A stretch of DNA of 64,000 nt from Silurus meridionalis (taxonomy: Eukaryota > Chordata > Actinopteri > Siluriformes > Siluridae). The position numbers and the translations under genes were made by a program. The notes beneath the pieces were generated by a model, which was not told the origin of the DNA, did not search any database, and saw only the letters and a list, made by a program, of their open reading frames with translations. Positions 1-12,454 of this stretch are shown piece by piece (position 1 is the first letter of the stretch; the number at the start of each line of letters is the position of its first letter). Location of the stretch: the NCBI RefSeq assembly GCF_014805685.1, contig NC_060906.1:16526164-16590163 (forward strand), given 5' to 3'.

Positions 1-125
1 TTCCACTAGATTTTGGAGTGTGCCCATGCAGATTTGTGCTCATTCGGCCACAAGGGCCCCGAGCCTTGCTGCTGACCACATGCATCTATTTATAGCCATC
101 ATTTACCTATCGTATTATTGCAACA
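1..125. mobile_element. Tc1/mariner fragments, two subfamilies
   Basis: Bases 1-55 match, on the minus strand, the 3' transposase part of the main Tc1-like subfamily in this window (called A here). About 56-125 is a plus-strand scrap of a second subfamily (B), recognisable by 'GCTGACCACATGCATC', which recurs near 14,490. Both are too decayed and short to code. The join suggests one insertion interrupting another. Confidence 0.6.
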
Positions 126-151
126 ATTGGCTCCTGTAGGGAGGAAGCTAC

Positions 152-645
152 ACTATATGGACAAACATTTTTGTTTATTGTGTAAATGTTCCACATTTAG
201 TCCCCATTTTTTTATAAAATCTCCAAATTAAACTTCTTCTTTTCGGAAGATGTTCACTAGACTTTGGAATGCGGTTGTGTATATTTGTTCTCATCCAGTC
301 ACAAGGGTGTTAGTAAACAAGTACTGATGTAGATGAGGTGAGGAGGCCTGGGGTGCTGTCAGCATTTCAATTCGTGTTCGGTAGGGTTGAGGTCAGAGCT
401 CTATAGCAAGTCGCTCAAGAGCTTCCATTCCTACCCTTGTATATTATATCATCACAAAGCTGGCTTTGTGCACAGGGGCATTATCATGCTGGAAACAGGT
501 TTAAGTTCCCTAGTTCAAGTGAAGGGAAAATTTCATCCAAAGACATCCTATACAATTGTGTGCCTCCAACTTTGTGGTAACAGTTTGGAGAAGAACCAGA
601 TATAGCTGGAAGAGTCAGGTGTCCCAAAAATATTGTCTACATAGT
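152..645 (-). mobile_element. Decayed Tc1-like element, subfamily A
   Basis: The sequence runs from a terminal 'CACTATATGGACAAA' to 'ATTGTCTACATAGTT'. Read on the minus strand it contains the relic of the transposase DDE region: words corresponding to QHDNAP.HKAS and SPDLNP, and the 'TGGCTGAATGAGCACAAAT' block shared by all A copies here. Stops and frameshifts break the frame, so it is a dead copy. Tc1 elements move by cut-and-paste into TA dinucleotides. Family assignment is by comparison among copies in this window and general knowledge of Tc1 transposases. Confidence 0.75.
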
Positions 646-910
646 TTACCTTCAGTTACAGTCCCAGTTCTAGATCAGGTCCAGGAGCTGTGACTTCCTC
701 TGCAAAATAATATACCTTAAAGGTTTATTAGTGTTGTATGTGGTATTTGAGTGTGACATTTTGAGATTCAAATTAGCTTTTTGAAATCATGTATCCTAAA
801 TTTATGAACGAAACAGTAATGAGTGTGAAATGAATGCGTGTTAAGTGGAGATTTGACCATTCGATTGCTGGTACGCATGCTGCATTAAGCACTGTGCCTC
901 ACGCTACGGA

Positions 911-1146
911 CCAATCGCTATTGCGCACATTCCTGTGTCACACCGGCGTTCTCTATAAAACAAACTTTGTTGGCAACACAAGCTACATACTGCACATACT
1001 GTAGCCACACCTAGAAAGTAATAATTCTCTCCCTGTGTGGACGCTACGTGAGGGTGTGAGATGCCCTACAGCAGGTGAAGCAGGCTCCTTTTACCTGAGC
1101 ACAAAGCCCATCGAGGCACGTCAACGCTCTGCTCCTCACCGCTGCC
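911..1146 (+). promoter_or_regulatory. Promoter-like block: CCAAT box, TATA box, Kozak ATG
   Basis: A CCAAT box (911-915) lies about 40 bp upstream of a TATA box (TATAAAA, 954-960), putting a possible start site near 985. The next good start codon, 1147, has a near-ideal Kozak context (GCTGCCATGGCC). It opens a 121-codon frame (1147-1512) of no recognisable family, rich in Ser/Thr at first. No convincing donor follows. It could be a first exon, a promoter inside an old mobile element, or chance. Confidence 0.35.
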
Positions 1147-1559
1147 ATGGCCAGTAAAAATAACTCTGGATTTTCCAGCACATCTGTCACTCGGACTCGT
1201 ATTGTTTCTCCTTATCCTTTAACCTCCCAAGGCCAGTCTCTCTCTTCCACTTCCCTTTTCCATTCTTTTAGCCTCTGTGATTTAGTGTTGACCGAACATG
1301 GAGATTTCCTTTCATCGCTCAGTCAGGAGGAGTGGTGGCTTCATGGAGGCGTTTTATTTTTGCAGTTCCAAACCTATGTTTATCTGGATTTTCTTTGTAA
1401 GATCCAGCCTTCACAAACATACATGTGGGTTAGTTTAGCAAAAGAAAATAATAAACAATGTGTGTGGCCTTTTCCAACCAAACCTTTCATTAGTATGAAA
1501 TATTGGGACTGAAAAATTAAGAAACCCTCCCACTGTACCTCTGACAATGTTTGGAGTAG

Positions 1560-1560
<1 letters not shown>

Positions 1561-1616
<56 letters not shown>
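1561..1616. repeat. (AC)28 microsatellite
   Basis: A pure dinucleotide run. Its translations give the Cys-Val and His-Thr strings seen in overlapping frames, which are not genes. Confidence 0.95.
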
Positions 1617-1617
<1 letters not shown>

Positions 1618-1784
1618 AACCACATTTAACAAATGGCGAACACTGGATGTTTTGTTTTCTATTTATTTATTTGTTTCCTTCTTTTTTTAGACAGCAGATA
1701 TATACAGATACTTGTCTAAAGCTTCATTTAATGTTCTCATCAGATATTGCAGCTGGCTGACTGAGTCTACTGTTGCATTGTTGT

Positions 1785-2330
1785 TGGTGCCTGACAGGCT
1801 GCTTATTTCCTGGGACAATAGTCTGTAGAGTTTACACAAAATGGTGTGAATAACAAAACAAAAACAAAAACCATTTAGTTCCACATGTCACAGCTGGTTA
1901 ATGAGAGGTCAGAGGAGAATAGCCAGTCTGGTCCTAGTTGACTGAAAGGCTACTTTTGATTCCTAAGCACTTTTCTGGTCAGCAGTACAGCATCTCAGAA
2001 CGAGCTACAACAGCAGAAAACATCAGGTTCCACTCCTGTCACCAAAGATAAAAAATCAGACTGAACAGACTCTGACATTGAATTGACTGATTGAGAAAAA
2101 AAAAGATTGTGTAAAAAAAAAAGAGGTCTAATGAATATTAATTTTGGCGTCAACATCATGAATCTGTGGACCCAACCTACCTTGTGTCAATAGTTCAGAC
2201 TGGCAGTGCTGGTGTATTTTGAGGCAGGAATGTTTTCTTAGCACACATTAGGGCACTTAATTCCACTCAAGCATTGTTTGAATGCCACAGCCTCTATGAG
2301 AAGTGTTGAGGACCGTTTGTAGAACTTGTA
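1785..2330 (+). mobile_element. Decayed Tc1-like element, subfamily B, middle part
   Basis: Plus-strand relic of a Tc1 transposase gene. It shows, in order, the helix-turn-helix region (near 'GTTTACACAAAATGG'), the block 'GAGAGGTCAGAGGAGAATAG', 'TTCCACTCCTGTCACC', 'GACCCAACCTACCTTG' and 'GGAATGTTTTCTTAGC'. The same blocks recur at 14.2-14.6 kb. Several indels and A-runs destroy the frame and both ends are missing, so it is inactive. Confidence 0.7.
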
Positions 2331-2439
2331 GGAATGTGTAGATTATGTAAGTAAAAAGCAATTCATTACCCCTTTTACCTCATTACTGATATTTTCTTCT
2401 GATTAGTGGATTATTTTGATTATAAAAAAGGGTTAAATC

Positions 2440-2818
2440 TAGAGCTGAAATGATTCTTCGAGTAACTCGAGTAATTCGAATGAAAAAATGCATCGAGGCA
2501 AATTATTTTTTTCGTGTAGTCCATTTTATTTGACACAGAACACTGTGTTTTTCCACAGACCATTATTACTGACTTACGACCTACTCCAGAGTGCTCTGGA
2601 CAGGTAAACACTATGGAAGCCGCATCCAAAAAAAGGGACAGACTTTTTTCTCGCAATTCCAACTTTTTTTTTGCTTTGCTAATCCGACAGCGTCACACCT
2701 CTGTAGTGCCAGAAATTTTTACACATTAAAAATTAAATGGGCTACAATCATTAGAATGAATCGTTGGATTAATCGTTGGAATACTCGATTACTAAAATAA
2801 CCGTTAACTGCAGCCCTA
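2440..2818. mobile_element. hAT-type non-autonomous element with target-site duplication
   Basis: The ends are imperfect inverted repeats (TAGAGCTGAAATGATTC on the left; the right end reads TAGGGCTGCAGTTAACG on the other strand). Flanking octamers GTTAAATC (2432-2439) and GTTAAAGC (2819-2826) match at 7 of 8 positions, as expected for hAT insertion. The interior has no transposase. Part of it (about 2,520-2,610) is related, in reverse, to 18,385-18,480, so the family is represented more than once. Confidence 0.75.
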
Positions 2819-4591
2819 GTTAAAGCTATCAAATATTTGTAAATATAAAAAAGCCATTTTTATCAAATATACTAAACTTAAGGTCACCCACAGCAATACA
2901 TTGCTGACATCTGTCATTATAATCTACATCAGAAGTGAAATATTAGGTATTATGTCCTCCAAACAAAATATCCAAACTAACATAAACTGATGATTCGGTC
3001 AGTTTTGACAGGACAGATTCAAGTTCAAAGCAAATGAAGTGTCCGCTGGTTGTCCTGCCAATTGAAACACTTCGATGCTGAATACATTTTGCTTGCAGCG
3101 TTTGAACGACGCAAATCATTTTGTAGAATGAAATCATTGGGGTCTAATTTTTCAAAGCATGGAATCAGTGAATCAACTCAATGAATGTTCTCAATCGCTA
3201 CAGGTTTCCTCTGTCCTTTGGCACTTCTCTTGTTATTTCGATCAAATCTGTAAATCAGGTGTAAACGGGGTGCAAACATCGACCACAGCGTGCTTCTCAA
3301 CACCGCTTAACAAATTCTGTTGTGCCAGCTATTTTTTAAATTTTTTTATTAATATTAAATTTTATGGGGAGCAAATTGTCACATTCTTTTTGCTCTTCTA
3401 AAAAGTGCTGAGCGTGCAGAATAGCGAGCGGCTCCTGTTGAACTCGTTACATGAACACGTACCACACTGCAGATTTAAGTAAAGGCAAAAGCTACAGCTC
3501 ATTCATAAGGGAAATCATAATGGAAAAGGTGAGTAGCACATTTTCTTTTGGCCTCTCACTTTTACTCCCACACACACAGACACATGCTTCCTACACAGCT
3601 GTGTGGGGGCTCCTGGATACTGCTGTCCAAAAGGATGTTTTTCAGGAAGAATAGTTTTTGTGGAAACTTGGTCTTGTCAGTAAAAATCATATTGCAGTAA
3701 AAGCATTCGTGAACCCTCCTCATTCTTGCTAGTAGTGCAGAACGTGGGTGTGGAGGCTCGTGGGTGGCCAGGTCTTTATTTTATGATTTTGTTTTTTTTA
3801 TTTTTTATGATGAGCAGTGTAATGAGCCTGTTGATTATTTTGGCTCTGCAACTGGCTATTCCTCCAGACATTGTTTAGTCCTGTGGGATTACAAAGAACT
3901 AAAAATAATGAGCTGGGTTTTTTTTTTTCGTTGTCACAGTTTGCTGCTTGACTATTTCGAGTTTGCCGTACTACGAGGTCATCGACACTGCTGGAACAGC
4001 TGTGTATGGATTGTCAAGGGGGAGTAGACTGGAATTCGAGTCTGACAACTATAAAAATATGTATATAGCCATTCGTATGGAAGTGTGTAAAAGCCTACTA
4101 GGTTCAGAAACATTAGAGTTCATGGTGTCATGAATAAATCAGCCTGCTCTTCGGAATAAGGATTTGACAATGGCCTGGTCACTTACCCTTCCTTGTGTTG
4201 TAGTGCATCTCTATTAGCACTAAGAACTGATTTTTATAGAGCAGTCTTTTAGCTGCAGGGGCAAAAATCCTTCCCATCCATCATCCTCTTTCTTGCTGAA
4301 CACACAGTGTTTTGTCCTGAACATACAGAGTAAAAGTGGTGTGTGTCTGCAGCATAGCAGAGGAATGTACCAAACAGACGAGTGCTGAACTGGCGATAGT
4401 GATGAACCTTCTAGGGGTTATGAAGCACAGTGATCTTCATTTTCATGGCAGATTGGCTTCCAGGCACAGCGTTTAATGTGGTTACATGAATATATTTTTA
4501 GAACGTCTGCTTCTTAGCACATCCGTGAGTGATGGGCCATGGCTGATGCATGATGCAGATGAAAAGCAGGCTTTTGAAAGCAACGTTCATT

Positions 4592-4601
4592 GACACACGC
4601 A

Positions 4602-4659
<58 letters not shown>
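4592..4659. repeat. (CA)n microsatellite with CG interruptions at the left end
   Basis: CACACGCACGCG passing into a pure CA run. Confidence 0.95.
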
Positions 4660-4661
<2 letters not shown>

Positions 4662-4708
4662 AGTTTTTCGTGGTTTAAACTCTATGCACCACTTATGTAA
4701 TGTACACT

Positions 4709-5141
4709 ATATGGACATCCCATTCCACATTTGTCCCATTTGCTGTTAAAATATTTAATAAGATATAATATTTTTTATATAATTTTATAAGATTTATGCT
4801 CCTTCAGCCGCAAAGGTCTTAGTGAAGTTAGGTATTAATGTGTGGTGATGATGTGCATTCAGCATTCCAATTTATCCCTAATGTCCACTATAGCAACCAC
4901 TCAAGATCTTCCACTCCAACCCATGCAAAGCATATCCTCATAGACCTCGCTTTGTGCCCAGGGGCATTGTCATGCTGAAACAGGTTTGGGCCTCCTAGTT
5001 CAAGCAAATGGAAAATTGAATTCTACCTCATTCAAAGACTTGCTGTACAATTGTGTGCCTTCATATTTGTGGTAATTGTTTGGGGAAGAACCACATATAA
5101 CTGGAAAAGCCAAGTGTCCCAATACTTTTGTCTACATTGTG
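4709..5141 (-). mobile_element. Decayed Tc1-like element, subfamily A
   Basis: Starts at 'ACTATATGGACATCCC' and ends at 'CAATACTTTTGTCTACAT'. On the minus strand it carries the A-type relics of the HDNAP.HKAS and transposase C-terminal regions. A central AT-rich segment has replaced part of the transposase sequence. No open frame remains. Confidence 0.75.
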
Positions 5142-5577
5142 TATGTGTACCGTATTCTTCGAATAGGATCATGTTTCTAGGTAGAAAAGAACCCAAGTTG
5201 TAGGTAACAACGCTGTTTAATTCCTCAGTGTTCCAGACTGTAAGGCAAAATTAACATACTTCTTTACGAAAGATTCCTACAACTTGCTAATGTTGTATAA
5301 CAGGTGAAATAGCGTGTGTATCGGGGGGCTGTTGTCGGGTGGGCTGCACGTCTTCTTTTTTTTTTTTTCCTTCCTCTTATTTCCTACGCCTTCTTTCAAC
5401 AACATAGATGAAGTAAAAATTAAATATATAAATGTATTATTGACAAGCTGTGTACACATTTTATTTGCAGGAAGCAGTAATACTGGTTCTGTGGTTTTAG
5501 GCATGAATCGTCGAGTGTTTATGAGCTTGTGTAACACAGAACAGCAGCGCTTTGGAGCACAAATGCAACTGCACATG

Positions 5578-5655
5578 GTGGTGGTGGTGGTGGGTGTGTC
5601 TGTGTGTGTGTGTGTGTGTCTGTGTGTGTCTGTGTGTGTGTCTGTGTGTGTGTGT
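5578..5655. repeat. (GGT)n/(TG)n compound microsatellite
   Basis: GGT repeats run into TG repeats broken by single TC steps. Confidence 0.95.
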
Positions 5656-5928
5656 TAAGACTGCTTTTAGAAATGCTGCCAGATCTCCTTCTAGTCAAAC
5701 TCACAACCTCTGTATGACTGAACGAGGCAAGTTTGCATTTGCCAGTCAAACACTGCGAGAGTGTGTAAAGAGAGAAAAGCATTCAAGTAGTCTGAAACGT
5801 GTGTTTGACTGTTATTACTCAAAAAAAAAAAAGCACACATACTTTTTATTTATTTATTTTTTTCCGAGCATGTTCTCTAGAAGAACCACAATGGCTGGGT
5901 TTAAACACAGTTTGGTTAAAGTAAAGTT

Positions 5929-6090
5929 GGTTAAAGCTTTGCACTTCAGATCACTAGGTCATGAGATTAAAATGTCGGCACCGACACTAAAAGGGTACCT
6001 GAGGAAGGTGCTTAACTCTTAACTGCACAGTTGTAATAACTATCGAATGTACGCCACTTTGGATAAAAGCATCAGCCAAAATATCAAATG
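5929..6090 (+). mobile_element. Decayed tRNA-derived SINE (L2-type tail)
   Basis: A tRNA-like head (GGTTAAAGC... AGATCACTAGGTCATGAGATT, a worn B-box region) is followed by the fish SINE/L2-type tail 'CACTTTGGATAAAAGCATCAGCCAAA'. The tail is homologous to those at 42,664-42,856 and, reversed, at 45,960-46,125. It is an old copy with many substitutions. Confidence 0.6.
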
Positions 6091-6107
6091 GTTTATTGAA
6101 CCATATG

Positions 6108-6420
6108 TTGTTCGTCTCCAAACTGTTGTCACAATGTCAGAAGCGCATAATTGTGTAGAATGTCTCTGTACGCTGTTGCATTGAACCCACAAAGCAAGGT
6201 CCAAATTTGAGTGAAAGAACTCAAGTGATTTGCAGAAGACCTAAACTTAACCCCACTAAACATCTTCCAGACGAATCAGACTCTACCCTACATAAAAAAA
6301 AACAACCAAAAAAACAATGGAAATTCTTCCCAGAGGAATGGAAAGGGAAGTGAATGTTCAAAAATCACATCTGGGTGTGAAGGTGATATTTTGTATAACT
6401 TGCAGATGAGTCTAGATGAT
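6108..6420 (+). mobile_element. Truncated Tc1-like element, subfamily A
   Basis: Plus-strand pieces: 'CTCCAAACTGTTGTCACAATG', 'AATTGTGTAGAATGTC', a short relic of the 'CCCACTAAACA' (PDLNPTEH) region and the terminal 'GTTCAAAAATCACATCTGG'. Large internal losses have occurred. Confidence 0.6.
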
Positions 6421-6429
6421 TAGCTGATG

Positions 6430-8440
6430 GGATTTGCTCTTTGCATTGTCTAGTTTTAAGGCTCTGATGAACCAGTGAGTATGGTTTCGGTTCACCCCAA
6501 CCCTCCCCTGAGTGTGTGTTGAGGTCAATACTACTGTATCCTGACTGGGCTGGAGTTTGAATGGGGAGTTAAAGACAGACTGATCTCATGTTTCGCTTGA
6601 ATTAATCTGTATAGAATGTCTTTCAGGCAGGGTTTAGGTGTGTGTCTATATGTGTTGAGAGAGAGAGAAAGTGATTTGCTTCTGTTAAGCATAGTACATT
6701 AGCTTCTCTATCCTCTCTCCACAAGCTTCTGGGTGATGTGTGTGCACATTTTGCTGGAGGAAAGCAGGGGCAAGAGGGTTAATCAGCCAAACCTGGGCTC
6801 TGACTCCTCAGGGAACATGGCTCTGCTGGGACCGTTAACCTGGTGCTCATCATGCTGCCGTGTTTCTTTGTGTCTTTCACATCTACTATTCTGATTTATC
6901 TCTCATGCATTCTTATCTATTCCTCATTTACTCTTCCTGTCCTTCATGGGTTTCTGCTAGCTTCCTGCTTTATATGGCGTTATAATGGTGTTATATGGCG
7001 TTATGATGATAAACTTTATATCACTATCTATTATCAGTGTTTTAGTTAAACTGGATATATCAGGAGTTCTTGACACCCAATCAAAAAGTTACAATGGCAG
7101 ATGGTGGATATGTGGTAAAGCAATTATATCCTAGACTGCCATTCAGTATTCCAATCTGAAAGGTCGGTAAGTGATTATTAAAGTTCTGACTGCAATATAA
7201 ACACATTTTATTCATAAAATTGTGCAATAGGAAATCCCTACCGGGAGATCATCATTCAAGTTCTGGTGATTGGACATGTTTACCAACAATAGAGATATTG
7301 CTGTTAAGATATTATAGTTCATTCTCAATCATTCGCCTTTTTTTTTTTAAAGCCGTTCTATCGTTTTCTTCATACACCGTGTTTGTTCTTTTCCAGGTTT
7401 ATCACTGTACATTCTCTATCTACATTTAAGGGTGTATTTTTTGGATTCTGATTGGCATTTTTAACATACAAAAAATGTATGTGAGAGCAGTAAATAAATT
7501 TGGATGGGAGGAGAGGAGAGAGTTTATGAGGAACACTCACTAACAACATAACAGTGTGTGTTAATTGGCCCAGTGTGTGTGTGTGTGTGTGTTGGGGGGG
7601 GTTGGTGGTGTTGGGTTTGAACACCACCACAGCTCCTTATTTTGCACCCTGCACTGGGGCCTCTGCACATCAGAGTGCCTTTTCCTTTCATTTTGTCTTT
7701 CTTCCTTTCCTCCATCTCTCTATCCAACCCCCTCTCACCCCCGAGCCATATGGGACACACCCAGACGCGCTTTCATGTGGTGTGTTTCCCCTCTCCAGTA
7801 TAGACGCTCAATAGACACATAGCCACATCCACTAAGATGGAGAGATGCACCTCTGACTTCCACATGTTCCACAGACTGGCACCTGGAACCCATCAGAGAT
7901 GGCAATTAATACAAAGGAACATTTAGTAAAATAAACACCCTGCAGCTCTGTCAATGGCCACACATACAGTAGCCAGCCTGTAGCCTGATTTCATTTTTTT
8001 TGCTGAGGCTGTAGAAACACTGACTGGAAAGGCCAGCAGGCCAGAAAGAGAATTTAAGCTGTCAACTAAACTGTGTGCATCTAGATGAGGAGAAGAAGTC
8101 AGGAGAACCTCTAAACAGTCAGTTTTCATTGCCATTTGTGGCTTTGGGTTTGCTCTGTGGACTAGAGAGTGACACTCCCTCAGCAATAATACTCTCTCAA
8201 ACAGGCTTGGTTTCACTTTGTTCCATAACTCATATAACCAAACTTGGTTTAAGTCTTTTTTCATATCCACTGTGCTGTAGAGCACTTAGAAATAGATCTC
8301 TATTTAAAGCCAGTATAATGGGTGAGCTATACTGGGAGCCAGAAGCTGGGCATGGACTACAATTTGTTCACTGAGATTTATATATATATATAAAATATAG
8401 TAAAATTCAAATATGATTTGAACCATTTGATAGTTTACTG
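6430..8440. other. Unannotated, presumed intronic or intergenic sequence
   Basis: No exon, repeat family or RNA gene could be supported. There is a short GA run near 6,658, a pyrimidine-rich patch at 7,670-7,800 and a (GT)n/G-run at 7,573-7,602. Confidence 0.5.
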
Positions 8441-8469
8441 TGTCACTAAGAGAAACTCACTCTTTGGGT

Positions 8470-8970
8470 TACACTCATATTGGGACATCTGACTTTTTCA
8501 GCCATATGTAGTTTCTCCCCAAAATGCAACCACAAGATAGACACATTTGGACAGGATGTTTTTGGATGCGGTAGCATCATAATTTCACTTGAACTAGGAA
8601 ACCCAAACCCGTTCCAGCGTGATAATGCCGCAGGCCACAACTCAAGCTCAATGAAGATAGAGTTTATATCGGTTGTAGTGAAGATCATAAGCGGCCTGTT
8701 ATAGAGTTCTGACCTCAACCCTATTGATCACCTTTGGGATTAATTTTAACGCTGACTGCACCCCAGGCCTCTTCACCCTACTTCCGTATCTGGCTTTATG
8801 AAATACCCTTGTGGCTGAATGAGCACAAATCTCTACAATCTCAACCCAAACTCTAATGGAACATCTTCCCAGAAGAGTGGAGGTTACTATAACAGTAAAA
8901 GGAGACTGAATGTGGAATGAGATGTTCATAAAGCATATCTTAAGGTCAGTAAACTTTTGTGCATATAGTG
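8470..8970 (+). mobile_element. Near full-length decayed Tc1-like element, subfamily A
   Basis: This is one of the most complete A copies. It starts near 'TTGGGACATCTGACTTTTT' and ends at 'AAACTTTTGTGCATATAGT'. A frame at 8,600-8,660 reads FQRDNAAGHNSSSMK, the worn DDE-region motif (compare FQxDNxPxH in Tc1 transposases). 'GACCTCAACCCTATTGATCA' corresponds to the DLNPIE motif, followed by the C-terminal block. Stops and frameshifts make it non-functional. Confidence 0.8.
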
Positions 8971-10108
8971 TAAGTTTCATGATGCCTTGTGAGCAGTAAA
9001 ACAAATAGCATGATTCCTTGATAATGCTCGAACTATATGTTATATGAACTTTTTTCTCTTAAATCGACTGTTGAATATCCCGCCTTACTTCCTTCATTAT
9101 GGCATGTTTAATGCACCTGTGCCTGACATGCTTAAAGTCCTGTATTTATTATTTCATATTCACAACCTTTACATAATATTTGAACTTGTTCCTAGTATTT
9201 GCAGTTCTGATGGCCACTTTGTTTCTGCTCAGGCTATCAGAGTGCAGTATTTTTCTGTACTTCCTGCTCGTATATGGGAAATGCGCTTTGTTTTGATTTG
9301 GTTTTTGCATCGTGGGTGCTGGAACTTATCTCCTATATGTTTGAGCACCGTTGTGCTTGGGGGAGGAAACCACAACACAGAGGGAGATCATAGATATTTT
9401 TCACAGTATTCTTCCCATGAAAATATACACATTCACACACAGAGGAATGTCAAGGTCTTAGTGAGTCATGTTGCTATTGGGGCCAAGGCTGTCTGACATT
9501 CCCTCTGTTTCTGTAGCACTTTTCTATAGAACACAGCTCCTTTCATTGCGTTGCTTTTTCTGTCTTTCTGCACTCCATCATGTCTATGGCACTCGGAGGC
9601 ACTCGGTCAGGGTGATGAAGAGTGCTTGTGGAAGTTGACGGCTCGATGTAGCCATGTTTTAGTGAACCACTCTGCGTAGGTTTTGTGTTACACTGAGGTA
9701 TATAGTCAGTGTGTAGGTAATATTGTAGTAATCCCTCTGCTGTGGGAAAACTGTGCAGCCTAATTGTCGATTAGCTTGTATCAGTTTGTGCACTGGGATG
9801 TGCATTATTTATGAAGCCTGCCATATCGCAATTTCTGGTGAACTCGAGCGACAGAATACTGAATGGAGGGTGTTTGCCTGAGGGGTAAATGATGGATGGA
9901 TGGTTGGATAGCAGGAGCTGGGGAGGGTTTCTCTGTTACTAATTCAACAAAGTGAGACCACAGGCATTCGGGGTCATCTAGACACCATGGTGCCATTCAG
10001 CTGAAATCTCTTCGACTTGAGTCCCTCCCCATATGCCTGGAACTTTCACTGTTCTTGACAGTACTAAACTTAAGTATGTGACAGAGTAAGTGAGTGTGAC
10101 GTAAACAG

Positions 10109-10127
10109 TGTGTGTGAGTGTGTGAGT

Positions 10128-10174
<47 letters not shown>
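10109..10174. repeat. (TG)n microsatellite
   Basis: Interrupted at the left by TGAG units, pure at the right, ending in CGCG. Confidence 0.95.
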
Positions 10175-10175
<1 letters not shown>

Positions 10176-10303
10176 TATTGCAGAGGACCTTTTATTAGCT
10201 TAATTAGGGGGACAAGCAATGGAGGGGCAATTGAAGTTGTATGTTTTACTATTAGGAGGCCTAGGACCAAAAGTGCTTAACACTCCATTGAGTGCCTTCT
10301 TAT

Positions 10304-10362
10304 TCTTCTCCTCCTCCTCCTCATCCTCCTCCTCCTTCTTCTTCTTTTTCTTCTTCTTCTTC
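10304..10362. repeat. (CTC)n/(TTC)n pyrimidine microsatellite
   Basis: A 59-base almost pure pyrimidine tract on the plus strand ending in CAGG. It resembles an acceptor tract, but no coding frame follows. Confidence 0.85.
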
Positions 10363-11581
10363 AGGCTATACAAGTGCTCAAAAACCTGTTAACATCAAAT
10401 TCAATCTTTTTCAGCTTTCTAAAAATCTGTTCTATTTCTTTGTGTTAATTTGTTGAAGACTATAGAAATGTTGAAGGAACAAATTTGTGATTTGTGAAAC
10501 AGTAAGTTTCATGTTTGCTCACACTAAATGCTTTCCCTACATGAATTGACCTTATTTATTGATTTCTTTACAGACAAATTCATACAGTTTTCTTCTCAAT
10601 GTGGTAATCTGTGAACGAAATCTTTTTTTCCATGTTAAAATTGACGCAGTGTGATCACCGGCAGTGAATAGTATAGAATAAAAGTTTGTTTCACAGCTAA
10701 GCGGTTCAACATCTGATCACCTGTATTACCTGGAATTTATGGTGTGATTTTTTTTTGTCATTTGATGATTTAGTTCCACCAAAATGTATAAATCCACGTT
10801 ATTCAGTGGTACAAAAACAAATTAAACCATAGTGGTGAATCAGTGAAGAGAAATTACTGGTAGCTTTGGTTTAGTGTTTCGTGTTCAGAATTCAGTTACA
10901 TTTTTCATTTGATGCATAAACAAAGAAGCACAGCAGGAATCAGCTTGAGGATTTTTAAATATGCTGTTGTATTTTTAAACCCAAACCAAACATGCTTTAC
11001 AGAGATACATACATAAAGTATTTCTGATAAAGCACACTATGATACAGTTATTATAAAATGGAATGAACTGTTATTTTGATGACTCTTTTTTTTTTTTTAA
11101 AGGTAAATAAATAAAAATGAAATGCTTGAGAGCTGTAAATGCGGCAGGATCAATTAGTTTGAATATTCTGTGGAAAAAGTTCCCAGTTTTAGTGTTTTGA
11201 GTAAAATTTCCACTTGGAGAAATGAACTGTGAAAAGGAGTGATGGTGCTTTGAAGTAATACTCACAACAAGTCTGAAGTCCACATTCATATATAATAAGA
11301 ATGACTGTGGTACAGGAACACCATGCTGGACTGAGCATCGGACTTCTTTCTCTAGGTGTCTGTATGTCTGCACAGCAATTAAAAGGGCTTGGTCTTTTTA
11401 GTTTTTGGTTTAGAATATTTTGGCCGGAAGATAAGGGGCCCTTCCTTAGCAACCACGTGTCTCCCTAGATAGTGCGGGCATCACCGTGGCAACCTGCCCG
11501 GTGGGGGTCACCGTGGTCAGGTCTTAATTCCCCATTCCTTCTTTCTGTCTGAGGGAGACTCTTTATTGGTGTGTGTGTGGG

Positions 11582-11584
<3 letters not shown>

Positions 11585-11613
<29 letters not shown>

Positions 11614-11702
11614 CCTCATCCATCCATGCATGCAGCTAGGCATCACGGTGAAAGAAGTTGCTATATGTGTGTGTATTCATGTGCATTGAATTGCAGTCCA
11701 GT

Positions 11703-11758
<56 letters not shown>
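11585..11758. repeat. Two (TG)n microsatellites
   Basis: Runs at 11,585-11,613 and 11,705-11,758 separated by about 90 bases of unique sequence. Confidence 0.95.
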
Positions 11759-11759
<1 letters not shown>

Positions 11760-12413
11760 TTGTGGAGATCGAGTGGATAAGTGGTCACGGTCATGCCTGT
11801 GAGAGGGATCCGTTTTTGGGGCCTCAGGAAGAGGAGGAGTCCCTATTCAGGTATGCTTCTGAAGTGTGCCAGAGACTGTATGTATATATGTGTGTGTGCG
11901 TTTATAGATGGTTACTTTTGTTGGTAGTTTTGCACGGAAAATGGACAGAATGAGAAGCACTTTGCTTTTAAGTTGTGTTTGTATCATGAACAAAAAAATT
12001 ACTTACAGTGGCTGCGACCATGACTTTTTGTTTTTGACAGTCAGGCTTGTAGAAAAATACGAGTTCTCGGATTGACGTGGTGTAATTTGTGTACATTCAC
12101 CTAAGAGGTAGCATGTGATCTGTCTGATTGTTTTTCGTCAGGCACCATTAGTAGTAGAGCAGTGCGGTTTTCTTGTTCTCCTGAAAGAATGATGGAGCAC
12201 AAATTCCTCTGTCGTTTGTCCATCATGTGTTACTATCAGTTCTGCATACCTTTTCCATTCATTCATCAGTTAACAGCTGTAATGCAGATGTCCTAATGAT
12301 ATATGTGACTTCAAACATTTGTGTCTGTGACTCTGTATGTATGTGTGCTTTGTAATTGTATCGGTCTGTCTATGTGTCTATCACTGTCTTATCTGTGTGT
12401 GTCTGTCTGTCTG

Positions 12414-12419
12414 ATTGCC

Positions 12420-12454
<35 letters not shown>

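Noticed and set aside
3473..3528. Possible small exon between CTGCAG and GAAAAG/GTGAGT, reading LSKGKSYSSFIREIIMEK
   Set aside because: The donor is strong, but the acceptor lacks a pyrimidine tract, no partner exon is known, and the peptide is unrecognised.
5552..6022. A 156-codon plus-strand open frame
   Set aside because: It begins in a GGT/TG microsatellite and runs into a worn SINE; no recognisable protein.
9044..9496. A 150-codon plus-strand open frame
   Set aside because: No domain, biased codons or flanking signals; its length is compatible with chance in AT-rich DNA.
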